Of a stretch of 64,000 nucleotides of DNA, positions 20,398 through 30,108 are shown one piece after another. This DNA comes from Streptomyces cadmiisoli. Its GTDB lineage: Bacteria; Actinomycetota; Actinomycetes; Streptomycetales; Streptomycetaceae. The stretch is taken from NCBI RefSeq assembly GCF_003261055.1, contig NZ_CP030073.1, forward strand, positions 2,852,001 to 2,916,000. The letters are read 5' to 3'. The translations under genes and the position numbers were made by a program. The notes below the pieces were generated by a model. That model had not been told where the DNA came from, did not search any database, and saw only the letters and a list, made by a program, of their open reading frames with translations. Within the stretch, counting starts at the first letter, position 1. Every line of letters begins with the position of its first letter.

Positions 20398-22332
20398 TCA
20401 CCTGACGGGTCGGCGCACATTCTCCTTCTGCGAGGGTCCGGGGGCCGCGTCGGCGATCCACGGGCCCTCGCCCGAGGGGTCGATGACTCCCTCCTCCAGC
20501 CACTCGTAGCTGCCCGCCAGGACGCCCTTGACGACCTTGCGGTCCAGCTCGTCGGTGTTGGACCACAGCCGGCCGAAGAGTTCGTCGACACGGACACGGG
20601 CCTGTTGGCAGAAGGCGTCGGCGAGCTGATAGGCCTCGCGGCCGTGTTCGCCCCGGCTGCGCAGGAGTTCGGCGCGTACGCAGGCCGCGCTCATCGCGAA
20701 CAGCTCGGCCCCGATGTCGACGACCCGGCCCAGGAAGCCCTGCTTGGTCTCCATCCGGCCCTGCCAACGGGACATGGCGTAGAAGGTGGAGCGGGCCAGC
20801 TTGCGGGCGTGCCGCTCGACGTAGCGCAGATGCGGGGAGAGGTCGATGCCGTGCTTGAACTGCCCGTACGAGGCGGGCAGTTGGCCCGGTCCCGCGACCA
20901 GCTTGGGCAGCCACTTGGCGTAGAAGACACCCGCGTTGGCGCCCGCCCTCGCCTTGTCCTGGAGGGTCTTGTCCGGGTCGATCAGGTCCCCGGCGACCGA
21001 GAGGTGCGCGTCGACCGCCTCGCGGGCGATCAGCAGATGCATGATCTCGGTCGAGCCCTCGAAGATGCGGTTGATGCGCAGGTCCCGCAGGATCTGCTCG
21101 GCCGGCACCGCGCGCTCGCCGCGGGCCCGCAGCGACTCCGCGGTCTCGAAGCCGCGGCCGCCGCGGATCTGCACCAGCTCGTCGGCCATGAGACAGGCCA
21201 TCTCGGAGCCGTAGAGCTTGGCGAGGGCGGCCTCGATGCGGATGTCGTTGCGGTCCTCGTCGGCCATCTGCGAGGACAGGTCGAGAACCGCTTCCAGGGC
21301 GAAGGTCGTGGCGGCGATGAAGCTGATCTTCGAGCCGACCGCCTCGTGCAGCGCGAGCGGCCTGCCCCACTGCTCGCGCGCGCCCGACCACTCGCGGGCG
21401 ATCTTCAGACACCACTTGCCGGCGCCCACGCACATCGCGGGCAGCGACAGCCGGCCCGTGTTGAGCGTGGTGAGGGCGATCTTCAGGCCGGCGCCCTCGG
21501 GGCCGATGCGGTTGGCGGCCGGGACGCGGACCCGGTGGAACCGGGTGACGCCGTTCTCCAGGCCGCGCAGGCCCATGAAGGCGTTGCGGTTCTCGACGGT
21601 GATGCCCTCGGACCCGGCCTCCACCACGAACGCGGTGATGCCGCCCTTGTGGCCCTCGGACTTCGGCACACGGGCCATGACGACGAGGAGGTCGGCGATG
21701 ACGCCGTTGGTCGTCCACAGCTTCACGCCGTCCAGGACGTAGTCGTCGCCGTCCGGAACCGCGGTGGTGGCGAGCCGGGCCGGGTCGGAGCCGACGTCCG
21801 GTTCGGTCAGCAGGAAGGCGGAGATGTCGGTGCGCGCGCAGCGCGGCAGGAACGTGTCCTTCTGCTCCTGCGTGCCGAACAGCTTGAGCGGCTGCGGTAC
21901 GCCGATCGACTGATGCGCGCTCAGCAGTGCGCCGACCGCCGGGTTGGCGGAGCCGACCAGGGCGAGGGCCTTGTTGTAGTAGACCTGGGTGAGGCCGAGG
22001 CCGCCGTACTTGGTGTCGATCTTCATGCCGAGGGCGCCGAGCTCCTTGAGCCCGTCGATCACCTCGTCGGGGATCTGCGCCTCCCGTTCGATCCGGGCGG
22101 AGTCGATCTTCGTCTCGCAGAAGTCGCGCAGCTTGGCGAGGAACTCCTCGCCCCGCTGGACGTCCTCCTGGGCCGGCAGGGGATGGGGGTGGATGAGGTC
22201 GAGGCGGAACCGGCCGAGGAACAGTTCCTTGGCGAAGCTGGGCTTGCGCCAGTCCTGTTCACGGGCCGCCTCCGCCACCTGGCGCGCCTCACGTTCGGTG
22301 ACGGTGGGTCGGGTGGTGGGAGCTGCGGACAT
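20398..22332 (-). CDS. Acyl-CoA dehydrogenase family protein
   Basis: 644 aa from the ATG at 22332, preceded by GAGGTGA. It oxidises acyl-CoA thioesters with FAD (beta-oxidation or branched-chain/amino-acid breakdown). Signature segments are SAFLLTEPDVGSDPA (FAD/substrate loop), TNGVIADLLVVMARV, LENGVTRFHRVRVPAANRIG, and the C-terminal ADELVQIRGGRGFETAESL with FEGSTEIMHLLIAREAVDAH. At about 640 aa it belongs to the long type with an extra C-terminal helical domain, as in VLCAD-like enzymes. Substrate unknown. Alone on its transcript by context. Confidence 0.5.
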   Translation of the reverse strand: MSAAPTTRPTVTEREARQVAEAAREQDWRKPSFAKELFLGRFRLDLIHPHPLPAQEDVQRGEEFLAKLRDFCETKIDSARIEREAQIPDEVIDGLKELGALGMKIDTKYGGLGLTQVYYNKALALVGSANPAVGALLSAHQSIGVPQPLKLFGTQEQKDTFLPRCARTDISAFLLTEPDVGSDPARLATTAVPDGDDYVLDGVKLWTTNGVIADLLVVMARVPKSEGHKGGITAFVVEAGSEGITVENRNAFMGLRGLENGVTRFHRVRVPAANRIGPEGAGLKIALTTLNTGRLSLPAMCVGAGKWCLKIAREWSGAREQWGRPLALHEAVGSKISFIAATTFALEAVLDLSSQMADEDRNDIRIEAALAKLYGSEMACLMADELVQIRGGRGFETAESLRARGERAVPAEQILRDLRINRIFEGSTEIMHLLIAREAVDAHLSVAGDLIDPDKTLQDKARAGANAGVFYAKWLPKLVAGPGQLPASYGQFKHGIDLSPHLRYVERHARKLARSTFYAMSRWQGRMETKQGFLGRVVDIGAELFAMSAACVRAELLRSRGEHGREAYQLADAFCQQARVRVDELFGRLWSNTDELDRKVVKGVLAGSYEWLEEGVIDPSGEGPWIADAAPGPSQKENVRRPVR

Positions 22333-22614
22333 GAGGCTCACCTCGCCGCGAGTCGGGATCAAGGTCCATTCGGTTACCGACGGGTGCTACTCGATCGTAT
22401 GTACCCGATCCCGGGCGGGGCCACCACCCCGCGCGCAGCGGTCGGTCCGATGCGGACGCGCTACGGCCCCGTGTCCGGCCGGCTGTCGCCCGTCGGGGAC
22501 CTCGGCTCCGGACCCGGCCGCCGGGGCGCGCGGGGCGCACGGGCCGTCCTGCGCCGATTGCGCCGAACGGGTGCCCCGGAGCGGCCGCCGGCGGGGGTGC
22601 TGCGGACGGGGGAA

Positions 22615-22659
22615 CGCCGACGGCCGGAGCCCCCGCACATCGGGCTCCGGCCGTCGGCG
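22615..22659 (-). terminator. Terminator after the aldehyde dehydrogenase gene
   Basis: A perfect 18-bp stem, CGCCGACGGCCGGAGCCC (22615-22632) with its complement at 22642-22659 and a 9-nt loop, 11 bp past the stop codon at 22670. The rest of the 337-bp gap 22333-22669 shows no gene. Confidence 0.5.
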
Positions 22660-22669
22660 TCGGATGGCG

Positions 22670-24115
22670 TCAGAGCGCCAGGCCGGTGAGGATCAGAACA
22701 CGCTCGTAGGTGTAGTCGTCCATCGCGAACCGCACGCCCTCGCGGCCCACGCCCGACTGCTTGGCACCGCCGTACGGCATCTGGTCGGCGCGGTAGGACG
22801 GCACGTCGCCGATCACCACGCCGCCGACCTCCAGGGCGCGGTGGGCGCGGAAGGCGGCCTGGACGTCGTGCGTGAAAACGCCCGCCTGAAGGCCGTACTT
22901 GGAGTCGTTGACGGCGGCGAACGCCGCCTCCTCGCCCGCCACCCGCTGGACGGTCAGGACCGGGCCGAAGACCTCCTCGTGGGCGATCGTGGCGTCGGCC
23001 GGCACATCGGTGAGGACGGTCGGCGCGTAGGAGGTGCCCTCGCGCTTGCCGCCGGCGAGCAGCTGCGCACCGCCGCGGACCGCCTCGTCCACCCAGGACT
23101 CGACGCGCCGCGCCGCGTCCTCGCTGATCAGCGGGCCCACGTCGGTCCGCTCGTCGGAGGGGTCGCCGCTGACCTGCGCCTCGACGGCCGCGACGATGCG
23201 CGGCAGCAGACGGTCGTACACGGCCGCGTCGGCGATCACGCGCTGCACGGAGATGCAGGACTGGCCGCCCTGGTAGTTGGAGAAGGTGGCGATGCGGTTC
23301 GCCGCCCGGTCGAGGTCCTCGTCCGAGGCCCAGTCGGCGAGGACGACGGCCGCGCCGTTGCCGCCCAGCTCCAGGGTGCAGTGCTTGCGCGGCACCGAGT
23401 CCATGATCGCGTAGCCGACCTTCTCGGAACCGGTGAAGGAGATCACCGGCAGCCGCTGGTCCTGGACGAGGGGAGGCATGGCCTCGTTCGGGACCGGGAG
23501 GATGCTCCAGGAGCCGGCCGGCAGGTCGGTCTCGGCGAGCAGCTCACCGAGCAGGAGCGCGGACAGCGGCGTGGCGGGGGCCGGCTTGAGGATGATCGGG
23601 GCGCCTGCCGCGATGGCCGGGGCGACCTTGTGGGAGACCAGGTTGAGCGGGAAGTTGAAGGGCGCGATGCCGAGCACTACACCCTTCGGGAAGCGCCGGG
23701 TCAGGGCGAGCCGGCCCTGGCCGCCGGCCTCCGTGTCGAGACGCTGGGCCTCGCCGCCGTTGAAGCGGCGGGCCTCCTCGGCGGCGAACCGGAACACGGA
23801 GATCGCGCGGCCCACCTCACCGCGGGCCCACTTGATCGGCTTGCCGTTCTCGGCGCGGATCAGCCGGGCGATCTCCTCGGTGCGCTCGGCGAGCCGCCTG
23901 CTGACGTGGTCCAGTGCCGCGGCGCGGACATGGGCGGGGGTGGCGGCGAACTCGTCCCGTACGGCGTACGCGGCGGCCACCGCCTCCTCGACCTGGTCGG
24001 CGGTCGGCACGCTGACCTTGCCCACGAGGCCGCCGTCCCAGGGGGCGGTGACGTCGAAGGATTCCTCGCCGGTGGCCTGACGGCCGGCGAGCCAGAAGGC
24101 GTGGATGGAGGTCAT
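22670..24115 (-). CDS. NAD(P)-dependent aldehyde dehydrogenase
   Basis: 481 aa from the ATG at 24115 (MTSIHAFWLAGRQ). ALDH superfamily: PFNFPLNLVSHKVAPAI is the catalytic Asn region, SFTGSEKVGYAI the nucleotide turn, LELGGNGAAVVL the general-base Glu, and NYQGGQSCISVQRV the nucleophilic Cys. The NFPLN and GGQSC variants are closer to succinate-semialdehyde/lactaldehyde/phosphonate-type ALDHs than to betaine-type enzymes. It lies 120 bp downstream of the PucR regulator on the same strand, which suggests control by it. Role in amine or GABA breakdown is inferred from context. Confidence 0.5.
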   Translation of the reverse strand: MTSIHAFWLAGRQATGEESFDVTAPWDGGLVGKVSVPTADQVEEAVAAAYAVRDEFAATPAHVRAAALDHVSRRLAERTEEIARLIRAENGKPIKWARGEVGRAISVFRFAAEEARRFNGGEAQRLDTEAGGQGRLALTRRFPKGVVLGIAPFNFPLNLVSHKVAPAIAAGAPIILKPAPATPLSALLLGELLAETDLPAGSWSILPVPNEAMPPLVQDQRLPVISFTGSEKVGYAIMDSVPRKHCTLELGGNGAAVVLADWASDEDLDRAANRIATFSNYQGGQSCISVQRVIADAAVYDRLLPRIVAAVEAQVSGDPSDERTDVGPLISEDAARRVESWVDEAVRGGAQLLAGGKREGTSYAPTVLTDVPADATIAHEEVFGPVLTVQRVAGEEAAFAAVNDSKYGLQAGVFTHDVQAAFRAHRALEVGGVVIGDVPSYRADQMPYGGAKQSGVGREGVRFAMDDYTYERVLILTGLAL

Positions 24116-24235
24116 GTGAGTCCCGGCCCTTCCGCGTTGAGGGTGGTTGGTTTCCGGGACAACGGTAGGGGTGCGAGGAGCGACCGTCGGTTGGCCGATC
24201 CGTAGCAATCGGGCGCGACGGTGCGACGGTTTGTC

Positions 24236-25822
24236 TTAGACGACGCCCTGGGACTCGGGCGCGGTGGCCTTCAGCGCCAGCCAGAGCTCCATCCGCACGT
24301 CCGGATCGTCCAGGGAGCGGCCGAGGATCTCCTCCACGCGCCGCATCCGGTAGCGCAGGGTGTGCCGGTGGACGCCCAGGTCGGCGGCGGCCGCGTCCCA
24401 CTGGCCGTGCCGGGAGAGCCAGGCCCGCAGGGAGGCCACGAGGTCGCCGCGGCCGGTCGCGTCGTGCTCGTGCAGCGCCCGGAGGAGTCCGTCCGCGAAG
24501 GCGCGCACCGCGTCGTCGGCGAGCAGCGGCAGGACGGAGCCCGACGCGAGCTGGTCGTGCTCGACGAGGACCCGGCCGCGGCGGCGGGCGACCGACAGGG
24601 ACTGCTCGGCCTGCTTGTACGCGCCGGCCGCGGCGATCGGGCCGGCCGGCGCGGACATGCCGATGACCACGTCGTCCTCCTCGCCCGCCGGCTGTTCCTG
24701 GGCCGTCCGCGCCGTTTCCCGCGCGGCCGCGTACTCGCCGCAGGCCGCGACCGCCGCGCCCCCGTCCGCGGCCAGCAGCACCAGCCGCTGCCCCTCGGGC
24801 ACGACCAGCACCGCCTCTCCCGCGCCGGCGGCGGCCGCCTCCACGTCCTCGGCGAGCCCGGCGAGGCCCGCCGGGGCCGGGCCGCACTCCGCGACGACGA
24901 TCCGGAACGGGGCGTCGAGGAGGCCGCCGTAGAGGTCTCCGGCGACGGCGCGGGCGTGGTCCGGCTGGCCGGCGAGCAGCATGCGCAGCACGGCGGCGCC
25001 GATCCGTTGCTCGGCGGCCTGCAGGGAGCGGGAGCGCTCGGTGGTCAGGGTGAGCAGGGCGATGGCCGAGTGGAGCGCGTAGCGCTCGACGGTGCCGAGG
25101 GCGGCGGCCGTGCCGACGGCGAGGGCCGCGCGGGGGCGGCGGCCGGTGCCGATGGTGTGCAGTTCGACGCGGTCCTCGTGCTCGGGGCCGCCGACCACGG
25201 AACTCGCGGGTGCCGGGCGCTCCCGCAGCCGCTCCACTTCGGCGGTCAGGCGGCCGGCCCTGCGGCCGGACCACTCCGGCGCGGCGGCGGCGACGCTGCC
25301 CGAGGCGTCGTAGAGCGCCGCCCAGCCGTCGATCTGGGCGGCGAGCGCGGCGAGCAGTCCCTCCGGGCCGGCGGTCAGCGCCTGCCGGGTCAGTTCCCGC
25401 TGGGCGGCGAAACCCGCGGTGACCGCGCGGTACTGGTCGGCGGCGATGGCGGCCGACACCGCCTTGATGATCGCGAGGAAGGGTGTGCGGCGGGGAACCT
25501 CGATCAGCGGCAGGCCCTCCTCGCGCGCCGCGTCGACGAGCGCCTCGGGCGTGTGTTCGTAGTTCACGCCGACCGCGAAGCCGAGCCCCACGACGCCCGC
25601 GCCGACCAGCCGCTTCACATAGCGGCGCATCGCCTCCGGGTCCTCCGCGTCCAGCTTGAGCGCGGTGATCAGCAGCAGTTCCCCGCCGTCCATGTAGGGG
25701 ACGGGGTCGGCGAGCTCGCTGACGTGCGCCCAGCGCACGGGCACGTCGAGGCGGTCCTCCCCCGCCCGCACGGTCAGTTTCAGCGCGGAGTGGTGGACGA
25801 GGGACGCGAGCGTGGGGGGCAT
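24236..25822 (-). CDS. PucR-family transcriptional regulator
   Basis: 528 aa. It has the three-part PucR layout: an N-terminal PucR sensor domain (SLVHHSALKLTVRAGEDRLDVPVRWAHVSEL), a central GGDEF-like/CdaR region, and a C-terminal helix-turn-helix (WDAAAADLGVHRHTLRYRMRRVEEILGR, about residues 480-507). PucR proteins activate purine, GABA or polyamine breakdown genes. It precedes the aldehyde dehydrogenase gene and is close to gabT, supporting a role in amine catabolism. The ATG at 25822 follows a GAAGG. Confidence 0.5.
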   Translation of the reverse strand: MPPTLASLVHHSALKLTVRAGEDRLDVPVRWAHVSELADPVPYMDGGELLLITALKLDAEDPEAMRRYVKRLVGAGVVGLGFAVGVNYEHTPEALVDAAREEGLPLIEVPRRTPFLAIIKAVSAAIAADQYRAVTAGFAAQRELTRQALTAGPEGLLAALAAQIDGWAALYDASGSVAAAAPEWSGRRAGRLTAEVERLRERPAPASSVVGGPEHEDRVELHTIGTGRRPRAALAVGTAAALGTVERYALHSAIALLTLTTERSRSLQAAEQRIGAAVLRMLLAGQPDHARAVAGDLYGGLLDAPFRIVVAECGPAPAGLAGLAEDVEAAAAGAGEAVLVVPEGQRLVLLAADGGAAVAACGEYAAARETARTAQEQPAGEEDDVVIGMSAPAGPIAAAGAYKQAEQSLSVARRRGRVLVEHDQLASGSVLPLLADDAVRAFADGLLRALHEHDATGRGDLVASLRAWLSRHGQWDAAAADLGVHRHTLRYRMRRVEEILGRSLDDPDVRMELWLALKATAPESQGVV

Positions 25823-25960
25823 GGGGCCTTCAGGTCGACGGTGACTTCGGGTGCGGCGCGGAATGCGGGGATCGGTCGATCGTGGTGATCTTTTGGCCGC
25901 CTTGTATGAACGACCACTGTCGATTCTGCCTCACCGTACGGTCCCGGTGCCGGGAAGGCC

Positions 25961-28354
25961 TCACTCGCGCAGATCCACCAGCAGCGGCGGCGCGTGCTCC
26001 CCCGTCACATCCGTCAGCGACAGCACGGCGTGCCCCGGCGGCACCCCGTGCGCCAGCTCGGACGCGGACCAGCGCTCCCGCTCGACCTGGCGGACGGTGA
26101 CCGCCTCCGTGGTGACCGCCTTGCCGGTCACCAGTTTGCGCAGGGCGTGGATCGCGCGCGTCATCGGCTGGTCGGCGAACACGGTGTGCTGCGCGACGTC
26201 CCGGGTCTCCACCCACTCGGTGCCCCAGGCGGCGGCGAAACGGCTGCCGTCCCAGGTGGTGACCCCGGACAGCGCCATCCGGCAGCCGACCGCCCCGTAG
26301 AGCGGGCCGTGCAGGCTGTCGGGGACGTCGGCCATCGAGCGCAGCGCGAGGACGACGCCCGCGTTCTGCGAGCGCAGCCGCTGGATCCGCCGTACCGACT
26401 CGGTGGTGACGGCTCCCGTGGCGTCGTCGAGGACGAGGCAGGCGAAGTGCCGCCGCCCGCTGTCGCGCAGCACGGCGGCGAACTGGGCCAGTACGAGCCG
26501 GGTGATCTGCCGGGCGGCCTCCTCGTGCCCCTGTGCGGGCAGGTCGATACGGACCCGCAGGGGGTGGTGGGCGACGGCGCGCAGCGAGAACGGCCGGATC
26601 GTGTCGTCGCCCGCGCCGAAGAAGGCGGCGAAGACGGGCCGGTCCAGCAGCGCGAGCCGGTCGGCGAGCTCCGGGCCGGGGTCCCCCGCGGCGCCCCGCT
26701 GGCGCAGTCGGGCGTCGAGCTCCCGGCGCATGCCGGCGTGCCGGTCGTCGGTCAGCGCCTCGCGCAGGGCCGCGACCGCCGACGGCTCACCCTCCAGGAG
26801 CTCGCGCAGCACAGGAAGCGTCGGGAAGACACCGTGGGCGGCCCGGTAGGGGCCGAGCAGCTGGGCGAGCGCGGTGGCGGCGCGCTGGGCACCGACGTTC
26901 TCGAGGTCGCCGGCCAGCGCCTCGGCGAGGAACGCGGCGGCCTCGTCGGGATCGTCGGAGTCGGCGTACGGGTCCAGGTCGTGGACGGACGCGGGGTCGC
27001 CGACCCGGACCACGACGTCGAACGCCGAGTCCGGCCCGAGCGGCGTCCCGGCGGCGCTGACGGCGACGACCGCGCAGCGGCCGGTCAGCGCCTGGAGGGC
27101 CAGCGACTCCACCACCGGAGCGATCACGCGCCGGGACTTCCCGGCGCCGGACGGCCCCACGACGAGCAGCGACGTGCCGAGCGTCTCCGGTCCGAGGGCG
27201 GCGCCGACCCCGCCGTAGGCGAGCGGCGTGCGCTCGCCCTCGGCCCACCGCCCGATGCGGACCTGCCCGGCGAGCACGTCGTGCCGGGTGGCGCGGCCGG
27301 GCAGGTCGCGGGCGCCGGAGGGATGGGTCAGCGCGGCGCCGCCGTGGCGCAGCACGGCCTCGGTGAAGGCGGCGGTCCGCCCGTCGCCCCGGGCGCGGGT
27401 CCAGGCGTGGCTCAGCCGGGCGCAGTCGACGTCGTTCATACGGCCGGCCGCGGCTTCGCGGGTGAGGACGTCGGCCGCCTCGTACTGCCCGGCCTCGCGC
27501 AGCTCGGGCCAGCGCGCCGGAGGCTGCTCCGCGGCGGGCTCCGGCTCCCGGTCCCGCGCCGCGGCGCCGCGCGCGGCGAGCCACGTCCGCACCAGCGGCA
27601 GCCAGCCGCCGAGCCTCGCGAAGGGCCACAGGACGAGCAGGGTGATGGCGGCGTACAGGGCGTCGGTGAGCCAGGCGGAGGTGAAGACGTCGTAGCCGCC
27701 GGTGATCAGTACGACCAGGGAGAACAGCGGTGCCACCACGGGCAGGGCGTCCCAGCCGACGCCGGGGAAGGCGGTGGGGAAGACGAGGCTCAGGACGGCC
27801 AGGGCGCCCAGCGCCGCCAGCCCCGCCCGCGCGGGCTGCTCCCGGCGCGCGACGACGTGCCGGACGATGTCGGCCCAGGAGCCCAGACGGCCCATGACGT
27901 AGACGAGCAGCAGGAAGAAGGCGCCGTCGTAGACCACCTTGGCCTCCTGGCCCTGCATGCCCTTGGGCGACGCGAGGGTGCCTCCCCACCACCAGTCGTC
28001 CGGGGTGAAGACCCGCAGCAGGGCCCATTGGTAGGGGAAGCTGCCGCGGCGCCACAGCGACCACAGGACCAGTGCGACGGCCAGCGGGACCAGCACGCCC
28101 ACGACCGTGACCGGGGACAGCCGTTCCGCGGCTCGGGCGGCCTTCGGCAGGCGGTAGCCGAAGCGCCAGATGCCGGGGCGGGTGACCGGACGGGGTTCGT
28201 TGAGCCAGTCGGTGACCGCCGCTGGGGTCCGCTCCGCGGCGGGCGGCCCGCCCTGCGGGCGCGGCGGCATCGCCGGCATGGCCGGCGGCCCGGCCGGCCG
28301 CGGCACAGGATTCGCATGCGTACCCCGCGTCTCCCGCGTCCCGTCGCTGTCCAT
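25961..28354 (-). CDS. VirD4/TraG-like membrane P-loop ATPase
   Basis: 797 aa from the ATG at 28354, which has AGGGGGC upstream (a GTG 33 bp further upstream is possible). The N-terminus is Pro-rich and cytoplasmic. Hydrophobic segments follow at about residues 80-100, 140-160, 170-200 and 220-245. The motor domain has Walker A LLVVGPSGAGKSRRV near 395-410 and Walker B FACLVLDDATGAV near 640, followed by RIQRLRSQNAGVVLALRSM, the arrangement of conjugative coupling proteins and type IV secretion ATPases. No relaxase, oriT or other transfer gene is nearby, so it is probably a chromosomal orphan with an unknown role (secretion, DNA handling or septum biology). Divergent from gabT. Confidence 0.5.
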   Translation of the reverse strand: MDSDGTRETRGTHANPVPRPAGPPAMPAMPPRPQGGPPAAERTPAAVTDWLNEPRPVTRPGIWRFGYRLPKAARAAERLSPVTVVGVLVPLAVALVLWSLWRRGSFPYQWALLRVFTPDDWWWGGTLASPKGMQGQEAKVVYDGAFFLLLVYVMGRLGSWADIVRHVVARREQPARAGLAALGALAVLSLVFPTAFPGVGWDALPVVAPLFSLVVLITGGYDVFTSAWLTDALYAAITLLVLWPFARLGGWLPLVRTWLAARGAAARDREPEPAAEQPPARWPELREAGQYEAADVLTREAAAGRMNDVDCARLSHAWTRARGDGRTAAFTEAVLRHGGAALTHPSGARDLPGRATRHDVLAGQVRIGRWAEGERTPLAYGGVGAALGPETLGTSLLVVGPSGAGKSRRVIAPVVESLALQALTGRCAVVAVSAAGTPLGPDSAFDVVVRVGDPASVHDLDPYADSDDPDEAAAFLAEALAGDLENVGAQRAATALAQLLGPYRAAHGVFPTLPVLRELLEGEPSAVAALREALTDDRHAGMRRELDARLRQRGAAGDPGPELADRLALLDRPVFAAFFGAGDDTIRPFSLRAVAHHPLRVRIDLPAQGHEEAARQITRLVLAQFAAVLRDSGRRHFACLVLDDATGAVTTESVRRIQRLRSQNAGVVLALRSMADVPDSLHGPLYGAVGCRMALSGVTTWDGSRFAAAWGTEWVETRDVAQHTVFADQPMTRAIHALRKLVTGKAVTTEAVTVRQVERERWSASELAHGVPPGHAVLSLTDVTGEHAPPLLVDLRE

Positions 28355-28648
28355 CGCCGTTGCCCCCTGACCAGCCGTTCCGTCCACCGTCAGCGAGTCA
28401 ATCTAACGCCCTCGCAGGGGGAGTTCACCGCATACGCGGCCGGGTCGGCGGTGATCGGCCCCCGGTTGCCTATGTCCACCGCGGACAACCGATTCCGGCG
28501 ACAACGCCCACATGGAGCATGCCCCCGTACCGGGTACGGCTCTAGCCTGCGAAGAAACATGGCAAGCGTCCGAAAACCCCCACCCGGAACATCCGGCCCT
28601 TCAGGCAGCCCGGATCACACCGGAATGCAAGATCACCAGGGAGCCCTC

Positions 28649-29983
28649 ATGACCGCACTTCCGCAGGAGCGCCGCGTCGTCACCGCCATCCCCGGCCCGA
28701 AGTCGCAGGAACTCCAGGCCCGACGTACCGCCGCGGTCGCCCAGGGTGTGGGCTCCGTGCTGCCCGTGTTCACCGCGCGGGCCGGCGGCGGCATCATCGA
28801 GGACGTCGACGGCAACCGCCTGATCGACTTCGGCTCCGGCATCGCGGTGACCTCCGTCGGCGCCTCCGCCGAGGCCGTCGTGCGCCGCGCCGCCGCGCAG
28901 CTCGCCGACTTCACGCACACCTGCTTCATGGTCACGCCCTACGAGGGCTACGTGGAGGTCGCCGAGGCCCTGGCCGAGCTGACCCCGGGAGACTTCGCCA
29001 AGAAGAGCGCGCTGTTCAACTCCGGCGCCGAGGCGGTCGAGAACGCCGTCAAGATCGCCCGTGCGTACACCAAGCGCCAGGCCGTCGTCGTCTTCGACCA
29101 CGGCTACCACGGCCGTACCAACCTGACGATGGCGCTGACCGCCAAGAACATGCCGTACAAGCACGGCTTCGGCCCGTTCGCCCCCGAGGTCTACCGGGTG
29201 CCGGTGGCGTACGGCTACCGCTGGCCGACCGGTCCGCAGAACGCCGGCCCGGAGGCCGCCGCGCAGGCCATCGACCAGATCACCAAGCAGGTCGGCCCGG
29301 ACAACGTGGCCGCGATCATCATCGAGCCGGTGCTCGGCGAGGGCGGCTTCATCGAGCCCGCGAAGGGCTTCCTGCCCGCCATCCGGCAGTTCGCCGCCGA
29401 CAACGGCATCGTGTTCGTCGCGGACGAGATCCAGTCCGGCTTCTGCCGCACGGGCCAGTGGTTCGCCTGCGAGGACGAGGGCATCGTCCCGGACCTGATC
29501 ACCACCGCCAAGGGCATCGCGGGCGGTCTGCCGCTCGCCGCCGTCACCGGCCGCGCCGAGATCATGGACGCCGCCCACGCGGGCGGCCTGGGCGGCACCT
29601 ACGGCGGCAACCCGGTCGCCTGCGCCGGTGCGCTCGGCGCCATCGAGACGATGAAGGAGCTCGACCTCAACGCCAGGGCGAAGAACATCGAGGCGCTGAT
29701 GAAGGCGCGCCTGACCGCCATGGCCGAGAAGTTCGACATCATCGGCGACGTCCGCGGCCGGGGCGCGATGATCGCCATCGAGCTGGTCAAGGACCGCGCC
29801 ACCAAGGAGCCCAACCCCGAGGCCACCGCCGCGCTCGCGAAGGCCTGCCACGCGGAGGGCCTGCTGGTCCTGACCTGTGGCACCTACGGCAACGTGCTGC
29901 GGTTCCTGCCGCCGCTGGTGATCGGCGAGGACCTGCTCACCGAGGGCCTCGACATCATCGAGCAGGCCTTCGCCGGCGTCTGA
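28649..29983 (+). CDS. gabT: 4-aminobutyrate--2-oxoglutarate aminotransferase
   Basis: 444 aa. GabT converts GABA and 2-oxoglutarate to succinate semialdehyde and glutamate with PLP. The signatures are LFNSGAEAVENAVKIAR (PLP phosphate site), VVFDHGYHGRTNLTMALT, EIQSGFCRTGQWFACE, and the Schiff-base Lys in ITTAKGIAGGLPLAA. The ATG at 28649 follows CCAGGGAG. Upstream, TAGCCT at 28543 looks like a Streptomyces -10 element. It forms the GABA step of the polyamine-degradation genes in this window. Confidence 0.5.
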   Translation: MTALPQERRVVTAIPGPKSQELQARRTAAVAQGVGSVLPVFTARAGGGIIEDVDGNRLIDFGSGIAVTSVGASAEAVVRRAAAQLADFTHTCFMVTPYEGYVEVAEALAELTPGDFAKKSALFNSGAEAVENAVKIARAYTKRQAVVVFDHGYHGRTNLTMALTAKNMPYKHGFGPFAPEVYRVPVAYGYRWPTGPQNAGPEAAAQAIDQITKQVGPDNVAAIIIEPVLGEGGFIEPAKGFLPAIRQFAADNGIVFVADEIQSGFCRTGQWFACEDEGIVPDLITTAKGIAGGLPLAAVTGRAEIMDAAHAGGLGGTYGGNPVACAGALGAIETMKELDLNARAKNIEALMKARLTAMAEKFDIIGDVRGRGAMIAIELVKDRATKEPNPEATAALAKACHAEGLLVLTCGTYGNVLRFLPPLVIGEDLLTEGLDIIEQAFAGV

Positions 29984-30108
29984 TTCCGGGGCCCGTCCCA
30001 GCACTGCGGGGGCGGGCTGCGGCAGAGGGTGTGAAGAACGTGTGCGAGGTGGATGGCGGGACGGGAATCCGTCTGTCGCGCCCGCACCCCCTGCCGTAGG
30101 TTCTACCC

